Numbered from the stretch's first letter, positions 50,526 through 60,600 are shown. The stretch is DNA of 64,000 nucleotides from Thiohalomonas sp041685045 (GCA_041685045.1 JAWLGP010000006.1:124001-188000); one strand, 5' to 3'. Notes: generated by a model not told the origin, from the sequence alone. Numbers and translations: made by a program.

Positions 50526-51515
50526 ATGTTCGTCGCCCCCTGGAAAAAGCGCCACGCCCCCGGAACGGCCGGAATCGAGCTGTCGGCGGACGGCGTTGCG
50601 GTGGCGACGGTTTCCCACCGTGGCGAGTCGCACCGGTTGACCCGCTGCCGGTTCTATCCGGCGGCCACCGAGCCGGAACGTGAAAGGGTGCTGGAGCAGG
50701 CGGCACGCGAGTGCGGTCTCGACCAGATCCGCTGTGTCAGCGTCATCGACGAGGAGCAGTTCAATCTGCTGCTGGTCGAGGCGCCGGAGGTCGACCCCAC
50801 CGAACTGAGGGCGGCCGTTCGCTGGCGGATCAAGGACCTGATCGATTTCCACGTGGACGATGCCGTGGTGGACGTCTTCGATATCCCCGCCCAACGGGGC
50901 GTCAGGGCCCGGATGATGTACGTGGTGGCGGCGCGCACCGCCACCGTGCGGCGTCATATCGACCGGCTCGAGGCGGCGAAGGTCAGACTCGACGTGATCG
51001 ACATTCCGGAACTGGTACTGCGCAATGTGGCGGCCATCCTGCCGGAGGACCAGAGCGGCGTCGGCCTGCTCCAGCTGGGACGCACCAGCGGCACGCTGGC
51101 GCTTACCCGCCAGGGCGACCTCTACCTCTCCCGCGCCCTGGACCTGGGGCTTGATCAGCTGTTGGCGGAGAGGCCCGGCGAGGCCGATGCGACCGGCGAC
51201 GGCTTCGAGCTGGAAGCGGCGCCGCTGGACGGAAGCCAGCGCCTGTTCGACAGCATCGTGCTGGAGGTGCAGCGCTCGCTGGACTACTACGAAAGCCACT
51301 TCGCGCTGCCGCCGGTCAGTGCGCTGGTCATCGCGCCCCTGGAACGTCCCGTACCGCATCTGGTGGGGCACCTGGCGCGCAATCTGGGGATCCCGGTGCG
51401 GCTGATGGATGTCGCGGCCCTGCTCGAGACCGACGTGCCCCTGGATGATGCAGTTCAGGCGCGCTGCCTGCGGGCCATCGGCGCTGCCCTGCGTCAGGAA
51501 GAGAAGCGACTCTGA
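50526..51515 (+). CDS. mshI: MSHA biogenesis protein MshI (PilM-like)
   Basis: A 329-residue actin-fold protein, the MSHA counterpart of PilM. The N-terminal TAGIELSADGVAVATVSH corresponds to the phosphate-1 loop, and LRAAVRWRIKDLIDFHVDDAVV is characteristic of MshI. The N-terminus begins MFVAPWKKR; an upstream Met at 50484 is in frame but lies in the leader. It starts the msh run after a 187-base gap from the UbiA-like gene. Confidence 0.85.
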   Translation: MFVAPWKKRHAPGTAGIELSADGVAVATVSHRGESHRLTRCRFYPAATEPERERVLEQAARECGLDQIRCVSVIDEEQFNLLLVEAPEVDPTELRAAVRWRIKDLIDFHVDDAVVDVFDIPAQRGVRARMMYVVAARTATVRRHIDRLEAAKVRLDVIDIPELVLRNVAAILPEDQSGVGLLQLGRTSGTLALTRQGDLYLSRALDLGLDQLLAERPGEADATGDGFELEAAPLDGSQRLFDSIVLEVQRSLDYYESHFALPPVSALVIAPLERPVPHLVGHLARNLGIPVRLMDVAALLETDVPLDDAVQARCLRAIGAALRQEEKRL

Positions 51516-52126
51516 TGCAGCAGATCAATCTCTACCAGCCGATCTTGAAGCAGCAGGAGAAGGTGTTTTCCGCCAAGGCGCTGTTGCAGGCCGGTCTGGT
51601 GGTGATGACAGGATTGCTGCTCGTCTACGGCTACGCCTCGTGGCAGACCCGGGGTCTCGAGCAGCAACTGGGGGAGTTCGTCGCACAACGGGACGCGGCC
51701 AACCGCCGCCTGGCGAGTGTCGCCGCCCAATTCCCGGCGCCCGCCCGCGACGAGCAGTTGGTGGCGCAGGTCGAAGCGAGCCGCCGCGAACTGGAGGCCA
51801 AACGGCGCTTGGTCGACGTGCTGGCGAAACCGGATTGGGGCAACACACGGGGCTTCAGTGAGCAGTTGGAGGCCTTCGCCCGCCGCCGCCCCCAACAGCT
51901 TTGGATCCGCGAGTTGCGCATCGCCCAGGGGGGGCGCGAGGTGGGCCTGGTCGGCAGCACCTTTGCGCCGGAGCAACTGCCGCGATTCATTCAAAGCCTG
52001 GGCGACGAATCGTCGCTGCGGGGGATCGCCTTCACGCGGTTCTTGATGGAGCGCGCCGAAGAGGAGCCGCGGCGGGTCGATTTCTCCGTGGGGACCCACG
52101 CAACCGACGGGGAGAAGACACCGTGA
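51515..52126 (+). CDS. MSHA biogenesis protein, PilN-like (MshI2)
   Basis: A 203-residue bitopic protein. The N-terminal QQINLYQPILKQQEKVFSAK parallels the PilM-binding tail of PilN. A membrane helix (about 25-44) and a coiled coil (about 47-100) precede a periplasmic ferredoxin-like domain. In Vibrio the equivalent gene is annotated mshI2. Its first base overlaps the mshI stop, and its stop overlaps the GTG of mshJ. Confidence 0.75.
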   Translation: MQQINLYQPILKQQEKVFSAKALLQAGLVVMTGLLLVYGYASWQTRGLEQQLGEFVAQRDAANRRLASVAAQFPAPARDEQLVAQVEASRRELEAKRRLVDVLAKPDWGNTRGFSEQLEAFARRRPQQLWIRELRIAQGGREVGLVGSTFAPEQLPRFIQSLGDESSLRGIAFTRFLMERAEEEPRRVDFSVGTHATDGEKTP

Positions 52127-52770
52127 AGGCGTGGTTGGCGGCGCTCCGCACCCGAATCGACAGCATGTCGCTGCGCGAGCGCGCCATGCTGTTTCTCGCG
52201 CTGGTGGCGGTGTTGTTCACGCTCTGGGACATGGCGCTCATGCAGCCGTTGGAGGTGCAACGTCGGGCCCGGCTCGCGCGGCTGGACCAGGTCAGGAGCG
52301 AGGTGGTGGAGGTGAACGCCCAGGTGCAGGCCCTCCTGGATCGACGTCGCAGCGACCCCAATGCCGAACTGCGCCGCGAACTGGAACGGCACCAATCGGC
52401 CATCCACGCCCTGGAACGGCGCATCGGCGACACCCTGAAGACCTTGATTGCACCGCGGGAGATGGCGCGGGCGCTGGAGGATGTGTTGACCCGGCAGACC
52501 GGGCTGAAGCCGGTCAAGGTGGAGAGCCTCGGTGCCGTACCGCTGCTGCCGGACACGGCCGAATCAGCGACGGGCGTTTATCGGCATCGGTTGCAGCTGA
52601 CGCTGACCGGGGGCTATCTGGATGCCGTGCAATACCTGCGGGCGATGCAACAGCTGCCCTGGCGCTTCTTTTGGGACAGCATCGAAGTGGACGCCGGCGA
52701 CTATCCCCGCTCGCGGATCGTCATCACCGTCTCCACGCTCAGCCTCAGCGAGGGGTGGATCGGTGTCTAG
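52123..52770 (+). CDS. mshJ: MSHA biogenesis protein MshJ (PilO-like)
   Basis: A 215-residue protein starting at GTG 52123 inside the previous gene's stop (GTGA). LSLRERAMLFLALVAVLFTLWD gives the conserved RER motif and membrane helix (about 15-37). It is followed by a long coiled coil (LRRELERHQSAIHALERRIG) and a ferredoxin-like end with LQLTLTGGYLDAVQYLRAMQ. It would pair with the PilN-like protein. Its end overlaps mshK by eight bases. Confidence 0.82.
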   Translation: MKAWLAALRTRIDSMSLRERAMLFLALVAVLFTLWDMALMQPLEVQRRARLARLDQVRSEVVEVNAQVQALLDRRRSDPNAELRRELERHQSAIHALERRIGDTLKTLIAPREMARALEDVLTRQTGLKPVKVESLGAVPLLPDTAESATGVYRHRLQLTLTGGYLDAVQYLRAMQQLPWRFFWDSIEVDAGDYPRSRIVITVSTLSLSEGWIGV

Positions 52771-53098
52771 GCGATCGGCCCTCCTCATGCTCGGCCTGCT
52801 GCTGGCGGGCGGCGTCGCGGGGGCGCTCGAGGACCCCACCCGCCCGCCCGGCCTGCCGCCGCCCGCTGCCGCGGCCGCGGCGCCACCGCCGCACTATCAA
52901 CTGACCTCGATCCTGATCGCCCAGCAGCGCCGCATCGCGGTGGTCAACGGTCGGCAGGTGCAGGTCGGCGACCGCGTGGACGGCGCCCGGGTGGAGGCGA
53001 TCGCACCGGACAGGGTGACCTTGCGAAAAGGCGAGCGGCCTATCGAGCTTTCGCTTTTCCTGCTGCGCGTGAAAGAACCCAAGGCGGAACAACCGTGA
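52763..53098 (+). CDS. mshK: MSHA biogenesis protein MshK (PilP-like)
   Basis: A 111-residue exported protein. The GTG at 52763 gives a signal peptide (LLMLGLLLAGGVAGALEDP), the conserved DPTRPPG motif and a small beta-domain, LTSILIAQQRRIAVVNGRQV with VGDRVDGARVEAI, as in MshK/GspC homology regions. It probably bridges the inner-membrane platform to the MshL secretin. Its stop overlaps mshL (GTGA). Confidence 0.8.
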   Translation: MSRRSALLMLGLLLAGGVAGALEDPTRPPGLPPPAAAAAAPPPHYQLTSILIAQQRRIAVVNGRQVQVGDRVDGARVEAIAPDRVTLRKGERPIELSLFLLRVKEPKAEQP

Positions 53099-54777
53099 AG
53101 ATGAAGGTATGCCTTTCCCCCCTGGTCGGAACGCTGCTGCTGCCGCTGTTGCTGACGGCATGCGCAAGCCTCGACCGGGGTGAAACCATGGGCCGCATCC
53201 GGGCCGCCGTCGATGAAGGGGTCACCGAACCGTCGGCGGCGACAGCGCCACCACCGGAGGTGAGTGCGGCGCTGATGCCGGAGTTCCGGGTGGAACTTCC
53301 CGGGATTTCCGTCGGCGCGGACGAGCAGCGCTTCGATGTGGCGGTGCGGGGTGCCACTGCCGCCGAATTCTTCATGAGCCTGGTCGAGGGCACGCTCTAC
53401 AACGTGATCCTGCACCCGGAGGTGGGCGGGCGCCTCGACCTCAGCCTGAAAAATGTGACCGTACCGGAGGTGATGGCCATCGTCCGGGATACCTACGGCT
53501 ACGACTTCGAGCGTACCGGCACGGTTTACCGGATCTATCCGAACACCATTCGCACCCAGCTGTTCGAGGTGGACTACCTCGATATGCGCCGCTCCGGCTC
53601 ATCGCGCATCCATGCCACGCCCGGCGACGTTTCCCGCGCGGGTCAAGGGGAGGGCGAGCCGCGGGGCGATTCGACCGGCTCCCGCGGCAGCGGCAGCATC
53701 GTCGATACCGAATCGCAGACCGATTTCTGGCTGCAACTGCGACAGGACGTCAGCAACATCATCGGCCAGGGTGAGGGACGACAGGTCACCGTCAACCCGA
53801 TGGCCGGCATCATCGCCGTGCGGGCCCGGCCCGACGAGCTGCGCCAGGTGGCCAGGTATCTCGGCGCGATCACCAAAGCGGTACAGCGGCAGGTGATCCT
53901 GGAGGCCCGTATCGTCGAGGTGGCCTTGTCTGACGCTCACCAGATCGGCATCAACTGGGCCGCCATTGCCAACCACCACGGCGAGTTGGCCGTGCTCGGC
54001 CCCAGCGGTTTTCAGGGCGGCGAACTGATCAGCACCGGCGGCGCGGCGCTCAATGGCGGCTCCGCCAGCAGCCAGGTGACCAACGCCTTTCAGACCAGCG
54101 TCAACGAGAACCTGACGTTCGGCCTGTTTGGACGCGATTTCGCCGCTTTCATCGACCTGCTGAGGACGCAGGGCGATGTCCAGGTGCTCTCCAGCCCGCG
54201 GGTCTCCACGGTCAACAATCAGCGCGCCGTGATCAAGGTGGGGGCGGACGAGTTCTTCGTCACCGATGTCGAATCGAACACCACCACCGGCACCGCCACC
54301 ACCCAGAACGTGAGCGTCGAACTGACCCCGTTCTTCTCCGGAGTGGCGCTGGACGTCACGCCGCAAATCAGTGCCGGCGGCGAAGTGATCCTGCACATCC
54401 ACCCGACGGTCAGTAACGTCAGCGAGCAGACCAAGACCATCAACACCAGCGTCGGTAACCTGGTGCTGCCGCTGGCCGCCAGCACCATCCGTGAATCGGA
54501 CAGCGTGATCCGCGCCGGTAACGGCCAGATCGTCGTGATCGGCGGGTTGATGCAGAACTCGCTGCGTACGGAACGCAACAAGATCCCCCTGCTCGGCGAC
54601 CTCCCGCTGCTCGGCACGCTGTTCAGCCACACCGGCGAGACGGCACGCAAGACGGAACTGGTGATCCTGCTCAAGCCGACCGTGGTCGAGGGGGCGCAGC
54701 AGTGGTCCGACCAATTGCGCCGCTCCCGGCACGCCGTGGATGCCATGGATCGCTTCGGCGCACCGGCCCTGCCCTGA
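53095..54777 (+). CDS. mshL: MSHA secretin MshL
   Basis: A 560-residue secretin lipoprotein with the lipobox LLTAC (Cys about 22). VAVRGATAAEFFMSLVEGTLYN and GGRLDLSLKNVTVPEVMAIV form the N0/STN-like domain. The secretin core shows VTVNPMAGIIAVRARPDELR, VQVLSSPRVSTVNNQRAVIK and the hallmark IPLLGDLPLLGTLF. It starts at GTG 53095 overlapping mshK, or ATG 53101. It is a second secretin besides PilQ. Confidence 0.9.
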   Translation: MKMKVCLSPLVGTLLLPLLLTACASLDRGETMGRIRAAVDEGVTEPSAATAPPPEVSAALMPEFRVELPGISVGADEQRFDVAVRGATAAEFFMSLVEGTLYNVILHPEVGGRLDLSLKNVTVPEVMAIVRDTYGYDFERTGTVYRIYPNTIRTQLFEVDYLDMRRSGSSRIHATPGDVSRAGQGEGEPRGDSTGSRGSGSIVDTESQTDFWLQLRQDVSNIIGQGEGRQVTVNPMAGIIAVRARPDELRQVARYLGAITKAVQRQVILEARIVEVALSDAHQIGINWAAIANHHGELAVLGPSGFQGGELISTGGAALNGGSASSQVTNAFQTSVNENLTFGLFGRDFAAFIDLLRTQGDVQVLSSPRVSTVNNQRAVIKVGADEFFVTDVESNTTTGTATTQNVSVELTPFFSGVALDVTPQISAGGEVILHIHPTVSNVSEQTKTINTSVGNLVLPLAASTIRESDSVIRAGNGQIVVIGGLMQNSLRTERNKIPLLGDLPLLGTLFSHTGETARKTELVILLKPTVVEGAQQWSDQLRRSRHAVDAMDRFGAPALP

Positions 54778-54787
54778 CAGCTCCGTC

Positions 54788-55771
54788 ATGTACCAAGCGC
54801 ACTTCGGCCTTCGGGAACTGCCGTTCTCCCTCACCCCGGACACCGGTTACTTCTTCGCGCACGGCAGCTACCAGGATGCCCTGGACACCCTGCTGGTCGC
54901 GCTGAAGGCCGGCGAAGGTTTCATCAAGGTCACGGGGGAGGTGGGTACCGGCAAGACGCTGCTGTGCCGCAAGTTGCTGAACACCCTGGACCACCGGTTC
55001 TACACCACCTATGTGCCCAACCCGAATCTCAGCGCGCCGGCGCTCAACCTGGCGTTGGCCGACGAGCTTGGCCTGGCGCTTCCGCGCAACCTCGGTCAGC
55101 ACCGCACCCTGAAGGTGATCACCCGCAAGCTGGTGACGCTGGCGAACCAGGACAAGCAGGTGGTGCTGTGTATCGACGAGGCCCAGGCGATGCCCAACGA
55201 GACGCTGGAGGCGCTGCGCCTGCTCACCAACCTGGAGACCGAAAAACGCAAACTGCTGCAGGTGGTCCTGTTCGGCCAGCCGGAGCTGGATCTGCGCCTG
55301 AACGCGACCATGTTCCGTCAACTGCGCCAGCGCATCACCTTCAGCTACCGGCTGACGCCCATGGACCGGCAGGCGACCGCCGCCTACGTGGCCCACCGCC
55401 TGACCATCGCCGGCAACGCCGGCGGGCTCGTTTTCACCCCCGCCGCCCTGCGCCGTCTGCACGCCGCCAGCGGCGGCTTCCCCCGGCTGGTCAACGTGCT
55501 GGCCCACAAGTCGCTGATGGCCGCCTTCGGCCAAGGCAAGCACCGCATCGACACCGCTCACCTGCGGCTGGCGATTCGGGATACCGAATCGGTGCCGCGA
55601 CAGGGCCGGTACCGGCCCTGGCCGTTCGCCCTCGCGGCCGTCTTGACCGTGGTGGGCGCCGCGGCGATCTTCTGGCAGTTGCCGGCAGCCTGGTCGACCA
55701 CCGACCGGGTCGAAGCGGTACAACCGGATCGCCAGGGTGGGTCGGCGGATTCGGCTGCGGAGGCGACGTGA
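54788..55771 (+). CDS. mshM: MSHA biogenesis AAA+ ATPase MshM (ExeA-like)
   Basis: A 327-residue protein. MYQAHFGLRELPFSLTPDTG is the ExeA/MshM N-terminal signature, KVTGEVGTGKTLLCRKLL the Walker A and VVLCIDEAQAMPNETLEALR the Walker B. FPRLVNVLAHKSLMAAF is the sensor-2 region. A single C-terminal membrane helix (about 283-300) anchors it. Related ExeA helps secretin assembly. The stop overlaps the mshN GTG. Confidence 0.87.
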   Translation: MYQAHFGLRELPFSLTPDTGYFFAHGSYQDALDTLLVALKAGEGFIKVTGEVGTGKTLLCRKLLNTLDHRFYTTYVPNPNLSAPALNLALADELGLALPRNLGQHRTLKVITRKLVTLANQDKQVVLCIDEAQAMPNETLEALRLLTNLETEKRKLLQVVLFGQPELDLRLNATMFRQLRQRITFSYRLTPMDRQATAAYVAHRLTIAGNAGGLVFTPAALRRLHAASGGFPRLVNVLAHKSLMAAFGQGKHRIDTAHLRLAIRDTESVPRQGRYRPWPFALAAVLTVVGAAAIFWQLPAAWSTTDRVEAVQPDRQGGSADSAAEAT

Positions 55772-56883
55772 GCCTAATCAACCAGATGCTCCGCGACATC
55801 GAGAGCCGGCGCGCCGCCGAACAGGCGGCGCCGCCGCCGGTGATCCCGGCCCTGCGCGCCGCTTCGCCCGCGATGAGCCGCCGCCCATTGGTGGTCACCG
55901 CCACGGTGGTTCTGCTGGCAGGGGCCTTGGGCGGTGGTTGGTTTTTTGCGCAATCGCGTGCGGCGCCGGAGCCGATGCCGGCAGTGGAATCGGCGGTTGT
56001 CGAGGCTGCCATCGCGCCGGTTGAAAACGACGGGCGGGTCACTGCTCCAGCACCGCCGGTCGTGCCGGAGCCGGCTGCCGCCCCGCCACCCGTCCAGGCC
56101 GCGCCGGCCCCCATTCCCGCTGCCGCCACCGCGAAGTCGGAGAAACCGCTACCGGCTCGATCAGCGCCAGAGCCCGCGCTAGCCCCACCGCCGACTCGGG
56201 CCGCCTCGGCGCCCGCTCCCGCAGCTTCTGCTTCGGAGTCACCCAGAAAGCCGGAGAACCGATCGGCGCCGGCGACCGTACCCGCCGTCGAAAAGCAGGT
56301 CCGCCCCCTGACCCCGGCCCAGCGGGCGGCGGGGCTCTACAACGAGGCCTACGGTCAATTGCAGACGGGGCACCGTGACCGCGCCGAGGCGCTGCTGCAG
56401 GAGGCCCTGAGGGCCGACCCGACCTATAGCACCGCCCGCGAAGCCCTGGGCGCTCTCCTGCTCGCCCAAGGTCGCATGGTTGAGGCTGTCCCCCTCCTGG
56501 AGAAAGGGCTCAAACTCGACCCCGGCCATTCCCGTCTGGCCCAGCTCGCCGCCCGCCTTCACCTGGAAAACGGCGAGCCCGGGCGGGCGGCGGCAATCCT
56601 GGAGCGGGCCGTGACCCGTACACCGGACCCCGACCTGCTGGCGGCCCTTGCCGCCGCACTCCAGCGCGCCGGCCGCAACGAAGCGAGCGCCGAAGTCTAC
56701 CGTCGACTGCTTGCTCTGCGTCCGGACTCAGCCGTCTACTGGGCCGGCCTGGCAATCGCTTTGGAAGGCGCCGGCAACCGCGCCGCCGCCCTCCCCGCCT
56801 ACCAAAAGGCGGCCAGCCTTCCCGGCCTCGAGCCGGCCCTGCACCGCTACGTGCGCCAGCGCCTGGCCGCACTCTCTCCCTGA
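55768..56883 (+). CDS. mshN: MSHA biogenesis TPR protein MshN
   Basis: A 371-residue protein with VSLINQMLRDIESRRA, the typical MshN N-terminus, starting at GTG 55768 inside the mshM stop. A membrane helix (about 42-60) is followed by a Pro/Ala-rich linker (about 65-180) and a block of tetratricopeptide repeats (about 190-371, with GLYNEAYGQLQTGHRDRAEA and LGALLLAQGRMVEAVPLLEK). Last msh gene in the window: mshE and mshG do not follow. Confidence 0.85.
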   Translation: MSLINQMLRDIESRRAAEQAAPPPVIPALRAASPAMSRRPLVVTATVVLLAGALGGGWFFAQSRAAPEPMPAVESAVVEAAIAPVENDGRVTAPAPPVVPEPAAAPPPVQAAPAPIPAAATAKSEKPLPARSAPEPALAPPPTRAASAPAPAASASESPRKPENRSAPATVPAVEKQVRPLTPAQRAAGLYNEAYGQLQTGHRDRAEALLQEALRADPTYSTAREALGALLLAQGRMVEAVPLLEKGLKLDPGHSRLAQLAARLHLENGEPGRAAAILERAVTRTPDPDLLAALAAALQRAGRNEASAEVYRRLLALRPDSAVYWAGLAIALEGAGNRAAALPAYQKAASLPGLEPALHRYVRQRLAALSP

Positions 56884-56948
56884 GCTCCCAGCGAGACCCG
56901 CCTTGCGTCGGGCGGGCGTGAAGCTTGGGGGAGCGGGGCTCCCCCGGC

Positions 56949-57224
56949 TTAGGCAACCTCTAGCTCAACGTGCACATGTCGGCCGAGGGCAGAAGCCAAA
57001 TTCACCAGCGCATCAAGCGAAAAACGCGAGATTCGGCCGCGCATCAGGTCATTGATTCGAGGTTGCGTTACGCTACACTGCTCGGCGGCTTCGGCTTGGG
57101 TCCACCCGTTAGCTTCGATTAGAGCCGTAAGTTCTCGCATCAGCTCGGCACGGACCCGCAGGTTTTCAGCTTCCTCCTGAGTGTCGGCGATAGCATCCCA
57201 TACGTTGCTGTACCGCTCGCTCAT
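56949..57224 (-). CDS. HTH antitoxin of a HigBA/RelE-type module
   Basis: A 91-residue XRE-type regulator. The helix-turn-helix is ANGWTQAEAAEQCSVTQPRIN, followed by DLMRGRISRFSLDALVNLAS. This is the layout of antitoxins that follow a Gp49/HigB-like toxin. It overlaps the toxin stop by four bases. It would bind both the toxin and the operator palindrome upstream of the toxin. Confidence 0.88.
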   Translation of the reverse strand: MSERYSNVWDAIADTQEEAENLRVRAELMRELTALIEANGWTQAEAAEQCSVTQPRINDLMRGRISRFSLDALVNLASALGRHVHVELEVA

Positions 57225-57550
57225 TTTCCACCTCGCTTCTGGATCTCGGCTAACCGCCGTTTGGCCAAGGCAATATCGGCCTTGGACGTCGCTTGTGTCT
57301 TCTTCTGAAAGGCATGTAGAACATAAACCACACCTCTGAGGCGTGCTGTATAAATCACCCGGAATGTCCCAAATTCATCCCACACACGGATCTCCTCAAC
57401 CCCTGGGCCAATGGCGGGCATGGGTTTAAAGTCCGTTGGTTGCATTCCGTTCTGCACCCGATCTAGCTGGTAACCCGCGTCCTGGCGAGCGCCGTCCGGA
57501 AATTCCCGTAGGCGCTTGAGCGAGTCTCCTCGAAACTCCAATACTTTCAT
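57221..57550 (-). CDS. HigB/Gp49-like RelE-superfamily toxin
   Basis: A 109-residue protein of the phage-derived Gp49-like/HigB toxin family, mRNA interferases acting at the ribosome. FGTFRVIYTARLRGVVYVLHAFQKK carries the core beta strands with the Arg and the FxKK signature, and KADIALAKRRLAEI is the C-terminal helix. Toxin-first gene order is typical of this family. The ATG at 57550 lies eight bases from a palindrome. Confidence 0.88.
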   Translation of the reverse strand: MKVLEFRGDSLKRLREFPDGARQDAGYQLDRVQNGMQPTDFKPMPAIGPGVEEIRVWDEFGTFRVIYTARLRGVVYVLHAFQKKTQATSKADIALAKRRLAEIQKRGGK

Positions 57551-57558
57551 TAGTTCAG

Positions 57559-57576
57559 TATATCCGATTGGATATA
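57559..57576. promoter_or_regulatory. Palindromic operator/promoter of the toxin-antitoxin operon
   Basis: TATATCC-GATT-GGATATA is a perfect seven-base inverted repeat with a four-base centre. On the minus strand a -10-like TATACT (57562-57557) overlaps one arm. Transcription would start within about a base of the toxin ATG at 57550, giving a leaderless or nearly leaderless mRNA. Binding of the HTH antitoxin here is inferred. Confidence 0.6.
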
Positions 57577-57622
57577 AATTGAAACGGGAAGTTCGCCGCC
57601 TCCACCGGCGACCGTGACGGGG

Positions 57623-60600
57623 CTACGAATCAGCGTTGTGGGCCAACGGCGCCGCAGCGCCAAACCGCTCCCGCAAGTCCTCCAGAATCAGGTACAGACT
57701 CGGCACCAGCACCAGGGTGATGGCGGTGGCGAACAGGATGCCGTAGCCGAGCGAGATGGCCATCGGGATCATGAAGCGGGCCTGACGTGAGGTCTCGAAG
57801 ATCATCGGGGCAAGGCCGCCGAAGGTGGTCAGGGTGGTCAGCAGAATGGGGCGGAAGCGGCGCACGCCGGCGTTGATCATGGCATCGAAGGCGCTGATGC
57901 CTTCCCGGCGCTGGCTGTTGGCATAATCCATCATCACCAGGGCATCGTTCACCACCACCCCGCCGAGGGCGATCATGCCCATGATGCTGATCATGCTCAG
58001 GTTGTAGCCCATGAGCATGTGCCCGAGGATGGCGCCCACGGCGCCGAACGGGATCGCGCTCATGACGATGGCCGGTTGGACATAGCTGCGAAACGGCACC
58101 GCCAGCAGGCCATAGATCACCACCAGGGCGAGGCTGACGCTGACGAAGAAACTCTGCACCGCATCGCGCATGCTCGCCTGGCGTCCCTCGAAGCTGTATG
58201 CCAGCCCCGGATGGTCGCGCATCAGCTCCGGCAGCAGCTCGCTCTTCACTGCCGCCAGGATCCGGGCGGTCTCGTCGATCGGCTCGACGTTGGCGGTCAC
58301 GGTCACGGTGCGGCGGCCGTTGCGACGGGAGATGTTGGTGTAGGCGCGGCTCGGTTCGAACTCCGCCACCTGGGCGAGCGGCACGTAACCGCCGGCCGGG
58401 GTCCGAATCAACAACCGCTCGATATCGTATTGCTGCTGCCGCTCCGACTCGGGCAGCCGGGCCACCACCTTGATCTCGTCGCTGCCGCGCAGCTGGCGTA
58501 GCGCTTCGGCACCGTAGAAGGCGTGGCGGATCTGGTTGCCGATCTCGCTGGCGGTCAACCCGAGACTGCGCGCCTCGGCGTTCAGCCGGAAATCGAACTG
58601 ACGCTTGCCCGGGGTGTAGCCGTCGTCCACATCCTTGACGTGACTGAACTGGGCCAGGCGATCGGCCAGCGCCGCGCTGGCGCGGTCGAGCACGGCGACA
58701 TCGCTGTGATTGAGTTCCACGCTGATCGAGGCGCCGCCGCCGGGGCCGCCGCGGTCCGATTCGTAGCGCAGCGATTCGGTGCCGGGGATGGTGCCGACCG
58801 CCTCGCGCCACAGCCGGGTCACCTCGCCGGTGCTGATCGGGCGTAGCCCGGGCGGCTGCAGATAGGCGCGTACCGAAACGTTGTTTTCGTTGATCAGGGC
58901 GAACACGCCGGTGCTCAGGGCTTCACCGCCGTTGGCAGCAATCACGTCTTCGACCGCCGCCACCAGCCGATCCCGTACCGCCTCGACCCGCTCGACGGGA
59001 CTGCCCACCGGCAGGGCCACGCTGGCGTAGGCCGTGTCCGACTCCACCTTGGGCATCAGCACGAAGCCCATGCGGCCACTGACCGGGATGGCGATCACCA
59101 CCGCCAGCAGCGCAAGAGCACAGGCCAAAGTGAAGTAGCGGCGGGTGACCGCCGCGGTGAGGAAAGGCCGATAGACCCGCTCCACGAAGCGGGAAAACCC
59201 CGCGGAGAAGCGCTGCTGGCGGACATGCAGTGCCTCGCCCCAGCCGGTGGCCCGGCGATCGCGCAGGTGGGCCAGGTGGGTGGGCAGAATGAACAGTGCC
59301 TCCACCCAGGAGATGATGAACACCGTGCCCACCACCAGCGGGATCATCGCCCAGATCTTGCCGAAGCCACCGGGGATGAACAGCATCGGCATGAACGCCA
59401 CCACGTTGGTGAGGATGGCAAAGCTGATCGGCACGGCGATGTCGCGGGCCCCCTGGATGGCCGCCTCGATCAGCCCCATGCCGCGTTGGCGGTACTCGTA
59501 GATGTTCTCGCCCGCGATGATGGCGTCGTCCACCACAATGCCAAGCGCGATGATAAAGGCGAACAGCGACACCATGTTGATGGACACGTCCATGCCCGGC
59601 AGGAACAGCAGCGCGCCAAGGAAGGAGGTGGGAATGCCCACCGTGACCCAGAACGCCAGCTTGAATTCCAGAAACAGACTGAGCAGCACCAGCACCAAGG
59701 CCAGGCCGATGAAGCCGTTCTTCATCAGCAGGCCGAGCCGGTCCCGATAGACCTCGGAGTCGTCGTCCTGAATGCTGGCTTCGATCTGGGGCGGCAGCCC
59801 GGCCAGCAGGTCCGGCAGGGCGGCTCGCGCCGCCTGAGCCACCCCGGTCGGCGTCTGCCCCTCCACCCGGTAGATACTGACCCCAATAGAGGGTTCGCCG
59901 TTGAAGGTGCCGACGCGCCGGCTGTCGGCGAAGCCCTCGCGCACGGTGGCGATGTCGCCGAGGCGCAGCAGCACGCCGCCGTCGCCGCTGATCAGCGGCA
60001 GTTCGGCGAACTCCTCCGCCCATTGGCGCCGCTCCCGCACCCGCAGCAGGATCTCCCCGGCCCGCGTCTCGATGCTGCCGCCGGCCCGATCCAGGGCCAT
60101 GGCACGCACCGTCTGCGCCACCTCGCCCAGGGTCAGGCCGTAGGCGCGCAGACTCGCTTCGGGGATGTCGATATGCACCTCCGGCGCCCGCGCCCCCTCC
60201 AGCTCAACCTGGGTGATCCCCGGCTGCTGCAGCAGCCCTTCGCGCAGGCGCTGGGCGGCGTGGTAGAGGGCCTGTTCGTCGACCCGGCCATGGACCTGGA
60301 TGTCCATCACATCGCGCCGGTGCACGTTCAGGTTGACCTGCGGCCGCTCGGTCTCCTCCGGCAAGGTGGTGATGCGGCTAACCGCCTGCTGCACGTCCTG
60401 CCAAACCTTTTGGGCGTCGGCACCGGCCAGCAGCTCCAGGGTGACCGCAGCGCTGCCCTCGCTGGCGCTGGAGCGGACCTCGTCCACCCCCTCCAGTGCC
60501 CGCACCGCCTCTTCGACGGCGAGTACCACGCCCTGTTCCACCTCTTCGGGGGTGGCGCCGGGATAGGCGATCCGGACCGTGACCGTATCCAGGTCGAAGG

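Noticed and set aside
54964..55767. Upstream extension of the mshN frame through mshM
   Set aside because: That part is an out-of-frame reading of mshM; the MshN signature starts at GTG 55768.
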